The position numbers and the translations under genes are program-made. A model generated the notes under the pieces. It worked only from the letters and a program-made list of their open reading frames with translations, was not told the origin of the DNA and made no database searches. From NCBI GenBank assembly GCA_020746105.1, contig CM036617.1, forward strand, positions 43,801,898-43,865,897: a DNA stretch of 64,000 nt, in the 5' to 3' direction. Shown piece after piece: positions 23,767 through 36,375 of the stretch (positions within the stretch are counted from its first letter, which is position 1; each line of letters begins with the position of its first letter). This DNA comes from Trogon surrucura. Its lineage: Eukaryota; Chordata; Aves; Trogoniformes; Trogonidae.

Positions 23767-24037
23767 TTTTGGGTTTTGTTATTTGGATACACTGGTGAAG
23801 AACTGAACGGGTCAGCTGTGCAGAACACGGGGCTTGGCTGGTGGGACAGGAACTGCAGGCTTGTCAAGCAATTACCAATTAACAGAGTCAGAATAGTGCA
23901 CGAACAGCTGTAGCCAATCACAATGTGATGCATGCTAAGGGAGAACAATATAAAGGTGTGCTACTTTTGCAATAAGATGGTGACCTTTAGAGCATCATAT
24001 TGGTGTGGAGTCGTCCATCCTCGCATGGAACCCCACA
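23767..24037 (+). mobile_element. Solo LTR, alpharetrovirus-like (class II ERV), nested in CR1
   Basis: A 271-bp insertion splitting a CR1. Ordered LTR signals on the plus strand are a CCAAT box (GCCAATCA, about 23913), TATAAA at 23949 and an AATAAG polyadenylation-like signal at 23971. CATATTGGTGTGGAGTCGTCC follows, similar in wording and position to the R-U5 region of avian leukosis-type LTRs as I remember it. It ends CCCCACA. Its left edge is TTTTTGGG rather than a canonical TG. Six-base flanking duplications fit alpharetroviral or other class II integration. No internal viral genes are present. Confidence 0.72.
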
Positions 24038-24120
24038 TCACCTGTTCCCCACGACTGACAAAAGATGACGGAGAGTGGCCTAGCAATGACTTCTGCCAGC
24101 TCTCTCAGCACCCACGGGTC
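24038..24120 (-). mobile_element. CR1 LINE, remaining 5' part beyond the LTR
   Basis: CACCTGTTCCCCACGACTGAC through GGAGAGTGGCCTAGCAATGAC and CAGCTCTCTCAGCACCCACGGGT is the antisense of the CR1 region just upstream of EVPEDWR, matching 61453-61530 of the other copy. Similarity ends at about 24120, the 5' truncation point. This proves that the LTR inserted into a pre-existing CR1. Confidence 0.9.
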
Positions 24121-26819
24121 TGTATCAGATCTGCCTGACCACCAGTTGGTGTCAACCCAGCATACATATTCTACATAGGGAAATTTTCTGTATTTGATGC
24201 TTTAGAGGAAACAGTGTTAAGCTGGCTGGTACGTATAACTGAAAGCTCTAAAAAGTTCCTTCTGTCTGTAGAAGAATTTCAGAGAAGGCCTATTAGAAAA
24301 AAAATAATATAAATCTCATGGTTCTTCATTACACTTTGAAGTTTTGGGATGCACACATACAAGGTTTTAGAAAGATACATTGGCAGATCAATTATAGGCA
24401 TTGTTTGTACTAATTGTTTGTACTCTCAGAAGTATTAATAAGGCAAGTGTCCTGCTCAAAATTATTATATGGTGAAATTAAGCGCACATGTTCTTGACAT
24501 CACAATTTTTATTTAGTTGCTTTTTCTTCTCGTTTTTTAATGTTTATCTTCTTCATGTTTTGTTATGAGAAGGATGGAGCTTGTAGAACCACTTTTCCCT
24601 TTCCTAGTTTGTTGCATAAAAAAGATGAATCATATCCGCCTGAGTTGGGTGCTTCTTTGAGATAAAGGTCACAATTTACTCTATAGAAAAGAAACTCTCT
24701 TTTCCCCTTAAATTTGGTTTCTTAAACTTGGTGACCATGAAAGACCTATTTATATTGCTATGGTAGAGTGGTTTAATGCTCTGCTTGGATTTGAACAAAA
24801 AAAAAGAAGCATGTTTGCAGTATGCAGCAGAACTAATTTAAAAAAAAATATAAAAAAGAGCTGCAAACCTTGAAGTTGGGATAGAAATAGTTAGTTCTGA
24901 AAAAGCCCATGGTTTTCGCAAAAGCAGTTCATCTGCAGCTCAGCAGACTACAATACTGTATAGCCTACTTCAAGTGACATAAGGCTAAGCTGTCTGTCAG
25001 GCTAAATGAAAACATATTGTTAAATAAGACTAGTTTCTAACTTACTAATATTCATGCTGCAGTCATTCACTTGTAGTTTCAGTGGCATTGGAAATGGGTT
25101 TTTCTTTAGGAAACAGAAAACAGGAACAAGAAATTTCTAAGAGAGATACTGTACACATAAAGAATAATTTGAACCATTTTGCAGCACTTCATCCTAAGGA
25201 CAATTTGTGCTTCTACCTTTAGAGGAGTTGCCTCAGAACCCCAACATGGGACTGTGTAGCTCTAATAACCACTATGAGTTAGACCTTGTAAAAACAAATA
25301 CTTTATGAGAAAGTACTAAGCTTCTGTAATAAAATGTACTTCATGTTGGACTTGCCAGGGAAAAAACCAAAATGTAGCCCACATGAAACTCAAGCTCAGT
25401 CTAGGAATATGCAGATCACTTCCTGGGAGAGGCTGAAAACTCTGAACAAGATTTGAGACCAATGAAAATTTCTTGTATTATGTACTAAGTATAACCATAA
25501 AGACAGCCTAATAAAATATCAGAAACAGAAGTATAAAATTAAAGATTAAAATGGTCTATTTTGTTGGCTAACAGTTGACATGATAAAACTTTCCATGGAT
25601 GAGTAAAATGATTGAAGAATCCAGTTTTGCCAAGGCATTACTACTTTGGATGTGACATTTTTTTCTTCTGTTTGATTTGGAACCTATTTAAATACTACCG
25701 ACATAAAACTCTGACTCAAACTTTCTGTTTGTGATATCTGTAGAATAATGAATACTGAATTGGGAAAAAGGTAGAAAAAACTTAAATTAGCAAATAAATA
25801 CATACAAAATAAACTAAAAATATTAAGATAGACCAGAGGAAGCAGAGTAAAGAACAACTAAAAAGGGGAACAAAAATATGTGACATGTGTTCTAATGAAA
25901 AAATATTATGTAAGAATCCTGAATATGCAAATTTATTATATTTTACATATTAAAATACATAAATTTTATTTTATGTAATTATAGTGGGTTTTGTACACAG
26001 GAAGCAGATGATAGATGATAATTAATCATGTAATTAGTAACAGAGATGTCTTGGATTCTAAGAATTTATTCATTGTGTATTAACCCTTAATAAATTATAC
26101 ATAGGTGGAATTCCCTTGTTATAAAAGGCTGCTATGGGAAACTTCTGTATGATCTGATCAAGGAGCAATGATAGCATAATCTAATTTTCAGTAACTAGTA
26201 CCTTTTTCTCATAGGTATAGAGTTTTTGTAGAGAAGCAAAGTATAGAAGGAATATTAACCAAAATTGACATTTAGAGTTTACAGATACAGTTCAACAATT
26301 CAACAATGTAATTCCCCTCTCGCCCTTTCTTTGTCATCCCCTTTCACCCCAACACGTAGCAAAGACAATCAAAGCTCATTGATCTGGAAATAAAATTGGG
26401 AAACAGGGGATATTATGGTGATTTATGAGATTTCTATTCTCTAGTTTTATCTAAGAAAGAAATATGAACACAGTCTTTTTGCTGTTCCATTTCCACTCGT
26501 GCCTTGAACTCGGGTGTGCAAAGTCACAGAAATTCATTAACTCACAATGTTGAACCTCAGAAAGCTGCTCAGTTCACTGAAACAACTGGGTGAAAGTTTA
26601 GGTAGTTTCTTATTTTTTCAGAACTGGCTCATCCATCCATAGGTCGGATACAAATATTCAGCTCTTCCTATAGTAGCTGGAAAAGACTAGAAAAGATTTA
26701 ACAGCTTTATTCCCACCTTGTGCAAACCAAAAATAGGAAATCTAGAGCAAACCACTTTTTATTTTGTTTTGTTTCGTTTCTTTCCCCCCCAAACAAATAG
26801 ATGATCGTTAGAACACAAA
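24121..26819. other. Unique AT-rich sequence, no gene recognised
   Basis: No gene or dispersed repeat recognised in 2.7 kb. A- and T-rich throughout. Confidence 0.55.
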
Positions 26820-28620
26820 ACCAGAATGGATTATACTGGGTTAAGCTAGAGGTCTGTTTAACCCAATATTATCTCCCTGTCCTTGGCTAGATGCTTATGG
26901 AAGTTCAGTATAATACTTCCACTGGGTTATGACCAGCCTTTGGCAAGCTTTTGCTTAGGACCTTCTGTAGTAAAGACTTTACTTCCACATCACAGTGTGT
27001 AATAGACATTTCTCCTATGAATTTATCTAATCTACTTTTGATCCCATTTGTACTTTTGGCATCCAAAATATCCTGTGGCAATGAATGCCAGAATTTAATT
27101 ATACATTCGGTGAAAAACTACTTCACTTGATTTGTTTAAACCAGCTGCCTCATAACCTTATTTGTTGCCCCTACTTTCTGTGTTATGAGAAATAGCAAAT
27201 AATAGTTTCTTAATCTGTTCCATGCCATTTATTATCTTTTATACTTTTATCATACACCACCACCTGTCCTTTCATGCTGATGACTCTTGTTCTATTTGAT
27301 TTCTCTTTCTATAGAAGTCATATATCTGAGCATCCTTCTTCATATCAATTATATATTTCTTGACAGCAGGTGATGAGAACTGTACACACTATTTGAGACA
27401 TAGGAATACCACAGAGATATTAGTGACACAGCAATGTTATCTTTTATCTATTCTTAATAACTACTGATGTCCAGTTTACCTTTCTGACCTCAGGTGGATA
27501 CTGAGCTGACTTATCCTACATTCAGATACAGGTCTCTCATCCAAGCGACTAAAATTGAAATTTAATCCCATTAAAATGCATGTAAAGTTAGAATTGTAGT
27601 TCCTCATGTGCATTACTTTACAATATTCAGCAATGCATATTTTCTAACTCTATTTTTTTACTACAATTCTTCTTCAACTCTTTCAGTCTGTTTTGTTTCT
27701 CACTGTTATTAATAATTTGATATCATCTTTGTCACACCGCTACTCATCCTTCCGTTCTAGGTTTTTCATAAATACCCTGAACTACACAAATACTGGTACA
27801 GCTTTTGTGCTAGCATCCAACGTTACCTCTAGAATCAGCCATTTATCTCTACACCTCTTTTGATATTAGATAATTCATGAATACAGAAGATAGTATTTCT
27901 AATGATGGCATAAAAAGATAAAGCCCTAACAAGTCTGTGAAGCATTCTTTCCCTTGATAAAAATACTCTTAATGCTCTCCATCACATTTCATTTACCACA
28001 TCTATTAATTCTATAATTTTGATACATTTGTACCCAAGTTGCCAGTTTTCAAAAGAACTATTTACCAGTTCCGGCTGTGGCCTGTCAGACAGTTCCTCAC
28101 TCTCTGCACAGACCACTTGTCTAGACCGCAATGCACCAGTTTCTCTAGGAGGAGGGTGTCAGGAACCGTATTGAAAGCATTGGAGAAATCCAGGTAGAGA
28201 ATGTTCACCACTCTCCCTGCATCAACCAAACAGGTTAATTTGTTGTAGAAGCTGATCAAATTTGTCAAGCACAATTTGTCTTGATGAATCCATGATGGCT
28301 TTTCCCAATGATGTGCTTCATTTGACTTGTGATAAATCCCAGGAGGACGCATTCTATAACTTTCCCAGGGATTGAAGTAAGACTGGTAGGCTTATAATTC
28401 TTGTAGGTGTGGGGGAGGGGCATTAGTATTTTTCCAGTCTTCTATGATGTATCCTGATCTCCAAGACTTCTCAAAGATGATGCAGACTGGCCTTCCAATG
28501 ATATCAGCCAGCTCTCTTAACACCGTCAGGTGGATATTTTCAGAGCCCATCAATTAGTAGGGGCCAAGCTCATGTAGTATCTTGCATACTATCTCTTCCT
28601 TCACTGACAGCAGGTCTGTG
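26820..28620 (-). mobile_element. Ancient CR1/L3-like LINE, heavily decayed
   Basis: Minus-strand match to the old amniote CR1/L3 pattern. It begins near ATACTGGGTTAAGCTAGAGGTCTG and continues with ATCCTGTGGCAATGAATGCCAGAATTTAATTATACATT, GTGAAAAACTACTTCA and CTTATTTGTTGCCCCTA. These are followed by CATGTGCATTACTTTACAATATTCAG, TTTGATATCATCTTTG and AGCCATTTATC. From 28060 an RT-encoding stretch follows; its minus-strand frame reads NILYLDFSNAFNTVPDTLLLEKL, and GACTGGTAGGCTTATAATTC and TTTTCCAGTCTTC follow. Recognition is from memory of these families. The 28.06-28.62 kb part could be a separate insertion of an intermediate-age CR1. Confidence 0.75.
28062..28352 (-). pseudogene. Decayed CR1-type reverse transcriptase fragment
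   Basis: A minus-strand open frame with [21 protein letters not shown] then VVNILYLDFSNAFNTVPDTLLLEKLVHCGLDKW, the RT region around the first catalytic aspartate (YLDF). It aligns with [15 protein letters not shown] of the 17-20 kb copy but is much more diverged, and the upstream and downstream RT motifs lie outside this frame. Confidence 0.8.
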
Positions 28621-31600
28621 TTCACATTGATCTGAATTTTTGTTCCAGAAGTACAACAGAAGGTAGGAGAAGGTAGGATGGAGTTTCTATCCCATAAAGG
28701 AAAGAAAAGAAAATTTGTAGAGTGAACTAGTTTTCCAGTTTTACGTCTAAGATATATGGAATTTGTCCTCAAAGGTGTTTCTGATATTGAAACAATAGTA
28801 TTGAAATAATTACAAACCATCCAGAAACATAAGACCATATATTGTGGCAGTATCCTGGAATATTAGAAGGAAGAGTCAAAGAAAAAACCCAAACCAACTA
28901 CCCAAACAAAAAAACTTAAAAAAAGACTAAGGGGTTCCATCCTTCTCTTACTTAGCTAAATATATAAGTGAACAAATATATAAGACAGAAAAAAGCAAGA
29001 TAAGAGGGGAAAAAAAGTGACTGTCCAGCAAAGATGATTAAGAATTCACATAATGATCAATTAGATTTATATCCCATAGTCAAAAATTTCTGCAAGTACC
29101 ATGAAGGTAATAAATGCTACGTATATGAAGGGACTTTCATCTTGGAAACACTATTACAATTATTTTCTCTTATAATAGAATTTTCAATTCATATCCCCTG
29201 GAAATGATATTTCTGTAAGCCTCCCCCTGAGAGGTGTTTCTTTTTTTTTTTTTCTCAGAAATTAAATATAAATCTGCTTTTAAGAAGTGAATGCTTGCTA
29301 CTTGTCAGCTGAAACAATAGTTTCTTGCTACGAAAAATGCCATTTATTTAAATCAATGTCAGTTTATGCTGTTTTTTTATTTTTTTTAACCTACATTCAG
29401 AAACACTAATTTTCATATTCTTTTTAAAATCAAGAGGTTTGATTTTTTCATATCTGCTTACTGGCCAATGCTCTACTGCATTGAGAGGGTACATATGTTG
29501 TTGTCTAAGGTAAAAACTGCTGCCTAGAAAAAATTTAGTTTTGTGTTAGCCTGAGCTAAACTTGCTCAGACTCAGTTATAACCTCTTAATGGTGAGATTT
29601 GTAGCAGAAAAATTCACAGCCCTTTAACTACACTAGGCATGTAATGTACTATTCTAATAATTGAACAATATCTTTAATTTCAACATAAAACCACCAAAGA
29701 AAGCAAGTTGATAATTCAGCAATTATATAGCCCTACGTTGTATTTGAGATCTAATATTATTTTTCTCTGATGGGTAAATAACCAGTTTCTCTTAATTAGA
29801 TTAGATTATGGGAAATGAAAGTGCTGTTGAAAACAGCAATGGAGTAGAATATTGTCTTTTATCAAGAGCACTGTCTTGCAAATGTCTTAAGCTGTCTAGT
29901 TACCATGATAAATAGATTGGGGTGCATGCACACTTTAATTGCTAACGGTGAAATCTGCTGAAATTGAAGTATTGCACTTAGTCAGAGCTATTAATGTTGA
30001 AATGACCCATTTAATACTGACCTGTGGTATCAAAGTATGGATTTAAATTGGTAATTAATAAAAGTCATTTCTGAAAATGTTAACACAAGAGCTCAATAAA
30101 AATGCTAACTAGGTCTCAAATACCACAGACAGTTTATTGACATCTTAATACATATTAGTTATGCTAAATACTTTTGTACACTGAGAACTAAGGATGAGAG
30201 GATAACAATGGACATATTTCCCAGCTAGCAGTTAGGAGATCAGTGGTACACTCAGTGGACTAGTTCACTTTTGTAGGTTTTAATCCTGCTTATAATGGAG
30301 GAACACGGCATAATTTCTTTTTGAAGCTGCATTTCCAAAATGAATCATTTTATCTCAGACTGCAGAGGACAAGAATTCTGATTTTAAAAAGAAAGAATAA
30401 AATGAAGTAGTTCTCATCAGACTATATTTCTAATGTCCAGGAGATGAATAAAGTGAGCTCTCCATGATTTAAAAGTGAAAGTGTTATTGCTGGTATAAAG
30501 ACAAAAGCTGACATATTATCTGTCTGGTTTCTTTCACCTATATATCTAGCAACTGACATTTCAGACGTTTAAAACACCTCATAAAATCCCAATTGCTGAT
30601 GTCAGACAGCAGAGAACTTTGTTCACTGTTCTGTAGGACTGAGAAGATATTTCTTGAGAGAAATAGAGACTTCTAGTTCAAATAATGTCCCCTTTTTCTT
30701 AGGCAACCCAAGGATTAATTAGCCCAATTTAGCAAGATATTACACTGCATATTTAAATCTATAGGATTAGTGTGCCTTGCTGAATGGTGCCCTAAATTTA
30801 TAGCTATTTTTGTCGGTAGATAAAGTCCTTTAGTAGAATGCCAGCATGAAACCTGGCAACACAGTTTCTGAGGTGTACTATATGTACTTGGAAGACAGCA
30901 AAATAGTATTTTCTTTTCCCTCATACCTAAGTATAACTTTTTTCCTATGTTAAACATCAGGCTTTAGTTGGTGATTATATGTGTATCTTTCTGTCTCTCT
31001 CATATATATATACACACATATATGTGGATATATATACACATATATAAAATATGTGTTGTTTTGAAGACTTGAATTTTTAATATAATAGAAAATTTTTGAA
31101 GGAGTGGCAATCTCCCCACAGGTATAAAATACTTAAACTTTAAAATAATTTTCTACAGTCTTAATACCAGTCTCTGAGAATAATAAAACTTCTGAAGACT
31201 TTTCAAATTTAAGTACTTGCAACTCTCACTTGTTAATGCGGAATACAGTTGTGTGTATGTTGAACCACCACAGAAAACAACAGTCTTACAATGGAAGACC
31301 AGACCACAACTGAGCCATCAGAAGAAATATAATTTTTTAAAAAATATTTTTAGTGGGTAGTAAGGCTTTGAGAGATAAGAGTTGGTGCAAGCACTGAACA
31401 TTTGTTAGATTACTCATTACTCATTGGACTGCTGGACATTAGCCTTTCTAAGTTGTATGTACTATACAGGGGGCTAGTTCCAAGCACTACAGAAATTCCT
31501 ACCACTTGGACTTGGGCACAGAACTACAGGTCAGGCATAGTCTACTTGATTAAGTGTTGGCTTTGACTATTAGTGTGTTTGGAAATAGATATCTTGAAAT

Positions 31601-32329
31601 TAAACTTAGGTACTTCCCTACACTCTTTTAGATCTGAATGGTCATTGCATTATGAATTTCAACAACAAAAAAATGTGACTTAACAGCTTTGTTTCCATTT
31701 AATGTGTGACAAAATGAGAATTAACAAATTATTGAATATAAAATACAAAGGATGAGTATTATCACTCTAGTCATCTCAGATGTAACCATTTCAAGTCACA
31801 GAGATGACATACATCATCCTTCAGCATGAACACACTGGTACATGCCTTTATTTGAATGATTTGTTCACAAGGACAGTGTCTTTTGTCCAGATTACTGACA
31901 AGAGCTCAGATTATTGATCACAGCATTATGCCGTTATCTACCATACACGAAATGTTGAGGAAATGATATTCCAAATTTCAAATCCAACATATGTGAAGAA
32001 TCTAGAGCAATTATTTTAATGGTCTTTGATTTTGTATTTTCACTTAAATTTTCTTGAACATATTCAGAGAACGTCACGGGTAGGTTTTATACTTCAGAAT
32101 ACTCTGGCCAAATATCATGTGGCATATAATTTAACACAGGTACTTAACTTTTCAGTAATTTTGATTGTTTTTGTCATATATGTAGATCTGAAGGTTCAAA
32201 GCATACTTTTTACACAAAGAGATGATACATCAGCCCAAAAATTATACAGCTGTTCAGAATAATCTTCTTAAATTCTGGCTAGATAAAGTATCTAGTTTAG
32301 AGAAAATATCTGAGAATTTTAGAGAAAAT
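28621..32329. other. Unique AT-rich sequence, no gene recognised
   Basis: About 3.7 kb without recognisable genes. Contains a poly-T run near 29242-29253 and a TA/CA-rich microsatellite at 31001-31055. Confidence 0.55.
31001..31055. repeat. (TA)n/(CA)n microsatellite
   Basis: Alternating ATATAT and ACACAC blocks including TATATATATACACACATATATG, self-complementary over short stretches. Read directly. Confidence 0.9.
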
Positions 32330-32818
32330 AAGCTGGGCAATCAGTGGATTGAGAGAGAAGGGTGTGGGAGTGTTGGTGCATGAAAAACTGAACACGAATC
32401 AGCAAAGTGCTCTCACAGCCCAGAAAGCCAGTTCCATCCTGGACTGTGCCAAAAGAAGCATGGCCATCAGGTCAAGGGAGGTGATTTAACCCTCTACGGT
32501 TGTCTTGTGAGACCCCAACTGCAGTACTGCATTCAGCTTTGAGGCTCTTGACACAAAAAAAGGACATGGACCTATCGGAGTGGGTCCAGAGAAGGGCCAC
32601 AAAGATGATCAGGGGATTGGAGCACCTCCTCTGTGAGGACCGGCTGGGAGAGTTGGTGTTGTTCAGCCTGGAGGAGAGAAAGCTCTGGGGAGAATTTAGA
32701 GCAGCCTTCCAGTACTTAAAAGCAGCCTACAAGAAAGACGAGGAGAGACTCTTTATCAAGGAGGGAGGTGACAAGGAGGAGGGGTAATTTTTTCAAATTG
32801 TCAGTAGATTTAGATTAG
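32330..32818 (+). mobile_element. Old CR1 fragment (ORF2 C-terminal region)
   Basis: Plus-strand CR1 of an older subfamily. It runs from GGTGTGGGAGTGTTGGTGCATG (LGVLVH block) and CAGCCCAGAAAGCCAG through GAGAAGGGCCACAAAGATGATCAGGGG and GAGGACCGGCTGGGAGAG to TAGATTAGATATTAGG, where it stops short of the usual 3' end. The 95-codon open frame at 32500-32787 contains [19 protein letters not shown]. No terminal repeat is present. Confidence 0.85.
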
Positions 32819-32824
32819 ATATTA

Positions 32825-33845
32825 GGTCCTGTTCTTCGACAGGTCCATGTCTTTCTTGTGCCAGGGACTCCAGAACTGGATACAGCACTTCAGGTGGATT
32901 CTTATGAGAGCAGAGCAGAAGGGGTGAATCCCTTGAGCTGCTAGACATGCTTCTTTTGATGCAGCCTAGAATGTGATTGGCTTTCTGTGAGCACATATTG
33001 CTGGCTTACATTCAATTTTTCATTCAGCAGTATACCCATGTCCTTCTTTGCAGGGTTGCTCTCAATCCACTCATCCCTCAGCCTGTACTGATAATGAAGA
33101 TTGCTCTGACTGGTATGCAGTACCTTGCTCTTGGCCTTTTTTAACTTCATGTAGTTCATAAAAACCCAGCTCTCAACTCTGTCAAGGTCACTCTGGATGG
33201 TATCCCTCTCTAGTGTGTCAACTGCACCACAGAGCTTGGTGTCATCAGCAAAGTTGCTGAGGGTACACTCGATTCCACTGTTACTGTCATCAACAGAGAT
33301 GTTGAATAGCACCAGTCTCTGAAGAATGTCAGTTCTCACTTGTCTCTACCTGGCCACAACTCTTTGAGTGTGACCATCCAGTTAATTCCTTGTCCATCAA
33401 ATCATTCATCCATCAAACCCATTTCTCTTCAATTTAGAGAGAAGGATGTCGTGTGAGACAGTGTTCAATGCCTTGCACAAGTCCAGGCAGATAATGTCAG
33501 TTACTCTTCCCTTATCCACGGATGCTATAAACTCTTCATAGAAGGTCACTAATTTATCAGGCACAATTTGCCCTTAGTGAAGCCATGCTGGCTTTCACCT
33601 ATCACCTCCTCATTTTCCATGCACAGTTTCCTGGAGTATCTGCTCTGTGAATTTGCCAGGTACAGAGGTGAGACTGACTCCTCTAGTTCTCTGGGTCTTC
33701 TTTTTTTCCCCTTTTAAAAATGGGTTGGTTTTTTGTTGGTTTTTTTTTTTCATTTTTACAATCGCTGGGAACTTGACTGACATGACTTCTCAGATATGAT
33801 GGATAGTGGCTTAACAAGTTCATGAACCATTTTGGACAATAAGAA
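32825..33845 (-). mobile_element. Old CR1 fragment in opposite orientation (RT to C-terminal region)
   Basis: Minus-strand CR1 with [14 protein letters not shown] at 32.94-33.0 kb and FNISVDDSNSGIECTLSNFADDTKL at 33.2-33.3 kb (RT catalytic FADD retained). Antisense RT sequence continues to about 33845, interrupted by T-rich tracts at 33.70-33.76 kb. It lacks its 3' terminus and directly abuts the plus-strand fragment. The two share the same ORF2 region, so they are separate insertions. Confidence 0.83.
32941..33339 (-). pseudogene. CR1 RT fragment
   Basis: A 132-codon minus-strand frame containing the RT block FADDTKLCGAVDTLE, then DLDRVESWVFMNYMKLKKAKSKVLH and [17 protein letters not shown], all with direct counterparts in the 17-20 kb CR1. 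Truncated at both ends by frame loss. The sequence is more diverged than the young copies. Confidence 0.85.
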
Positions 33846-35632
33846 AGGGAAAAACAAACAGTTAAACAGATAGTTAAGTAAACATTATTTTACCCCCTTC
33901 CCAAAGCTTAGTTTAAGCCAAAATCCTCTTCTCTACCTAGTCTCAACCTCCTTGGTTTTTGCTGTTGTTTATACTCAGTCCCAAATCCTTTCATGAGGTG
34001 ACCAAGTAGGGAAGGGTGTTGAAGTTTGTTCTGCCATGCTTCCTTGCTCTTCAAGTGTTTGCTTGTCCGCTGCAGTGTAGATCATCCACAGTGTCCCTGC
34101 TCTGGAATGGGTACAGAATAGTATTATCTTCATGCTTTTATTTGCTATATTGTTACTTAAAAACCTTTTTATTTTTTTCTATACATGGAATGGCAGAGTG
34201 GGTACATGAATTTGGTGACACATCCATTTGGTGAGAAATAGAACATCACCAACTCAGGTTTACTTACCTGTTGCCTTTTTCATCTACTTTTTGATTGTGT
34301 TCTTTTTTTAAAATGTACACCCCTCAGAGATGAAGATCTGAACTCCGGAATTGTCTGGAGTACCCTGTACATTACAGCTTTCTATCTCTTTGAGAAGTTC
34401 TGGGATCCGCTATAACATAAGCATTTAATAACCACCCATGCCAATCCTCTCTTATTGTCTGCAGTAATATCGCTTAAAAATTTGGTTTAGAGTGACCGTC
34501 CTTTTAATTTTAAATATGTTCACACTCTTTTGGTGCCAGTTGTTTGCTCTTTCACTGCTTTGCTTTCATTCTGCCACTTGTGAGTGAAAAGCAATGAGCA
34601 GTCTCTAGGCAAACATGTTCTATGTACCGTTTTTATTTACTGAGCTTTCTGTCAAGAATTACTTCTTACGGGCATGAAATCACTATAAAAACGTAATCAC
34701 TTTGAAATTTAACCAATTGAACTGGCCATATTTTAGGGTTTATTTAACAAATAACTATAATTCTTGTGTAAAGCTAATTATTACAGAGTTCAAAAGAAGC
34801 TAACTTTTTTACTTATTTTTGATTGCTTTTAACTGATAAGACAAATTTTGCTCTCTTCAGTTGTCTAACCTATCTGTTGGGGTACGTCAAAGATTTTAGC
34901 TGACCCGTAACTTCAGGCTTCCTTTCTGTGAAAATCTTGAGGAGAAAGCAGAGAAGAATATAGAGTTGCTGTGTAGTCAAGTCAGAACACAGGAAATAAA
35001 GGACTTAGAAAGTGCTACCAGATTTTGATCCAGACATAGCTCAGAGTTTTAATCAATGAAAATCCTCACTTAAAAATGGTAACACAGGTTTGAATATTGA
35101 TTCTTCAGTTTTTGGATAGTATAAATTTTACTGTTTTTAACTTACTTCCTTAGTAATTTCATTTGAAGTGTTCACGTTTTCTCATTTCTTCAAATTTGAG
35201 AATTGGATCACTCAAAATCCTTTTCTTCCAGAAGGGTACTTTCCACATCCTTACTGTCATTAAAAAAACCTTGAAAATGGATGGCAGTAACTGTTGTGGA
35301 AATGGGCGAGGAAAACCACATCTCAAATCAGTGCTTCAGTCTGTATCAGTTTTTTTTCTGATTGCTACTCTGTGCTTACGGTGATCATCTTAATATCCAG
35401 CACGGCTTTTCAGCTAAATCACCCATGAAGAGTTGCTGGCTTTAGTGATTTTAAATCTCTCTTTAGAATGGATGTTAGACTTTAGTAAATGGAGTCTCTT
35501 TCTCAGAACCCTCAAGTTTTCTTTTTCACCTTTTAAAAAATGTGATATGTGCTTGCTTGTCTCCTCTTGTGAAATGTCAAAGTCTCTGTTCTGTGTAGCC
35601 TTAAATTTTATATTGTCAATCATATTATTGTT
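33846..35632. other. Unique AT-rich sequence, no gene recognised
   Basis: No gene or repeat recognised. Confidence 0.55.
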
Positions 35633-36375
35633 ATAAGGTGGGTGGACCTTGGCTAGCTGCCAAACACCTACCAAGACATTTTCTCACTTTCCCTCCTCAA
35701 CAGGATGGGGGTGAAAATAAGATGAAAAATCTCATGCTTCTAGATAAAGACAGGGAGATCACTCCCAAATTACTGTCACGGACAAACCAGACCTGACTTG
35801 GGGGGGATGAATGTAATACATTTTCAATTAACATAGATTTGAATAGCGAGAAACAAAAGACAAAATGAAAACAACACCTTCTCCCCACCACTCTCTTCCT
35901 AGTTAAACTTTACTTCTTCAGTCCTGAGTCTATGTAGGACAGAAAACCTGCTCCAGAAGGGCTTTCCACAGTTGGCAATATCTTAAGAAATATCTGCTTG
36001 CTCTGATGTGGGATCCTTTACAGGCTGCAGTGTAGATATTTGTTACAGTCTAGACCTCACTGCAGGCTGCAGGGGAAACTGCTCTGGCACCTGGAGCCCC
36101 TCCTCCCCCTCCTTCTTCGCTCACCTTGGTCTCTGCAGATTTTTTTCTCTTACGCTTTTTGTCTCGCTCCCTTCTCTGTTCTGCACTTTTTTGCCCTTTC
36201 TAAAATACATTTTCCCCTGAGGTGCCACCAACTTGTCTGAAGGGCTCTGCAGTGCCCTGTGGGGGGCTGGTTGGAGCCGGCTGTGTCCAGTACGGGGCAG
36301 CCCCAGCTTCTCCTCACAGAGGCCATCCCTGCAGCCACTTACTGCTAACAAAACCTTGAATGTACACCCAATATA
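35633..36375 (-). mobile_element. Long avian ERV LTR, copy A
   Basis: Read on the minus strand it starts near TATTGGGTGTACATTCAAGGTTTTG (cf. the common avian LTR start TGTATTGGG) and ends at the complement of TATAAGGTGGGTGGACC at 35633. It holds CTGCAGGCTGCAGGGGAAACTGCTCTGGCACCTGGAGC-type units. It shares AGATAAAG.CAGGGAGATCA and a following ACCAGACCTGACTTGGGG segment with the copy at 38.3 kb, in the same orientation. ERVL-like by memory of the family. No target duplication was found. Confidence 0.65.

Noticed and set aside
23767..23948. Extension of the CR1 ORF2 frame upstream of 23766
   Set aside because: That part is translated LTR sequence inserted into the CR1.
32330..33845. Twin-priming inversion of one CR1
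   Set aside because: Both fragments contain the same ORF2 region, so they cannot be two parts of one copy.
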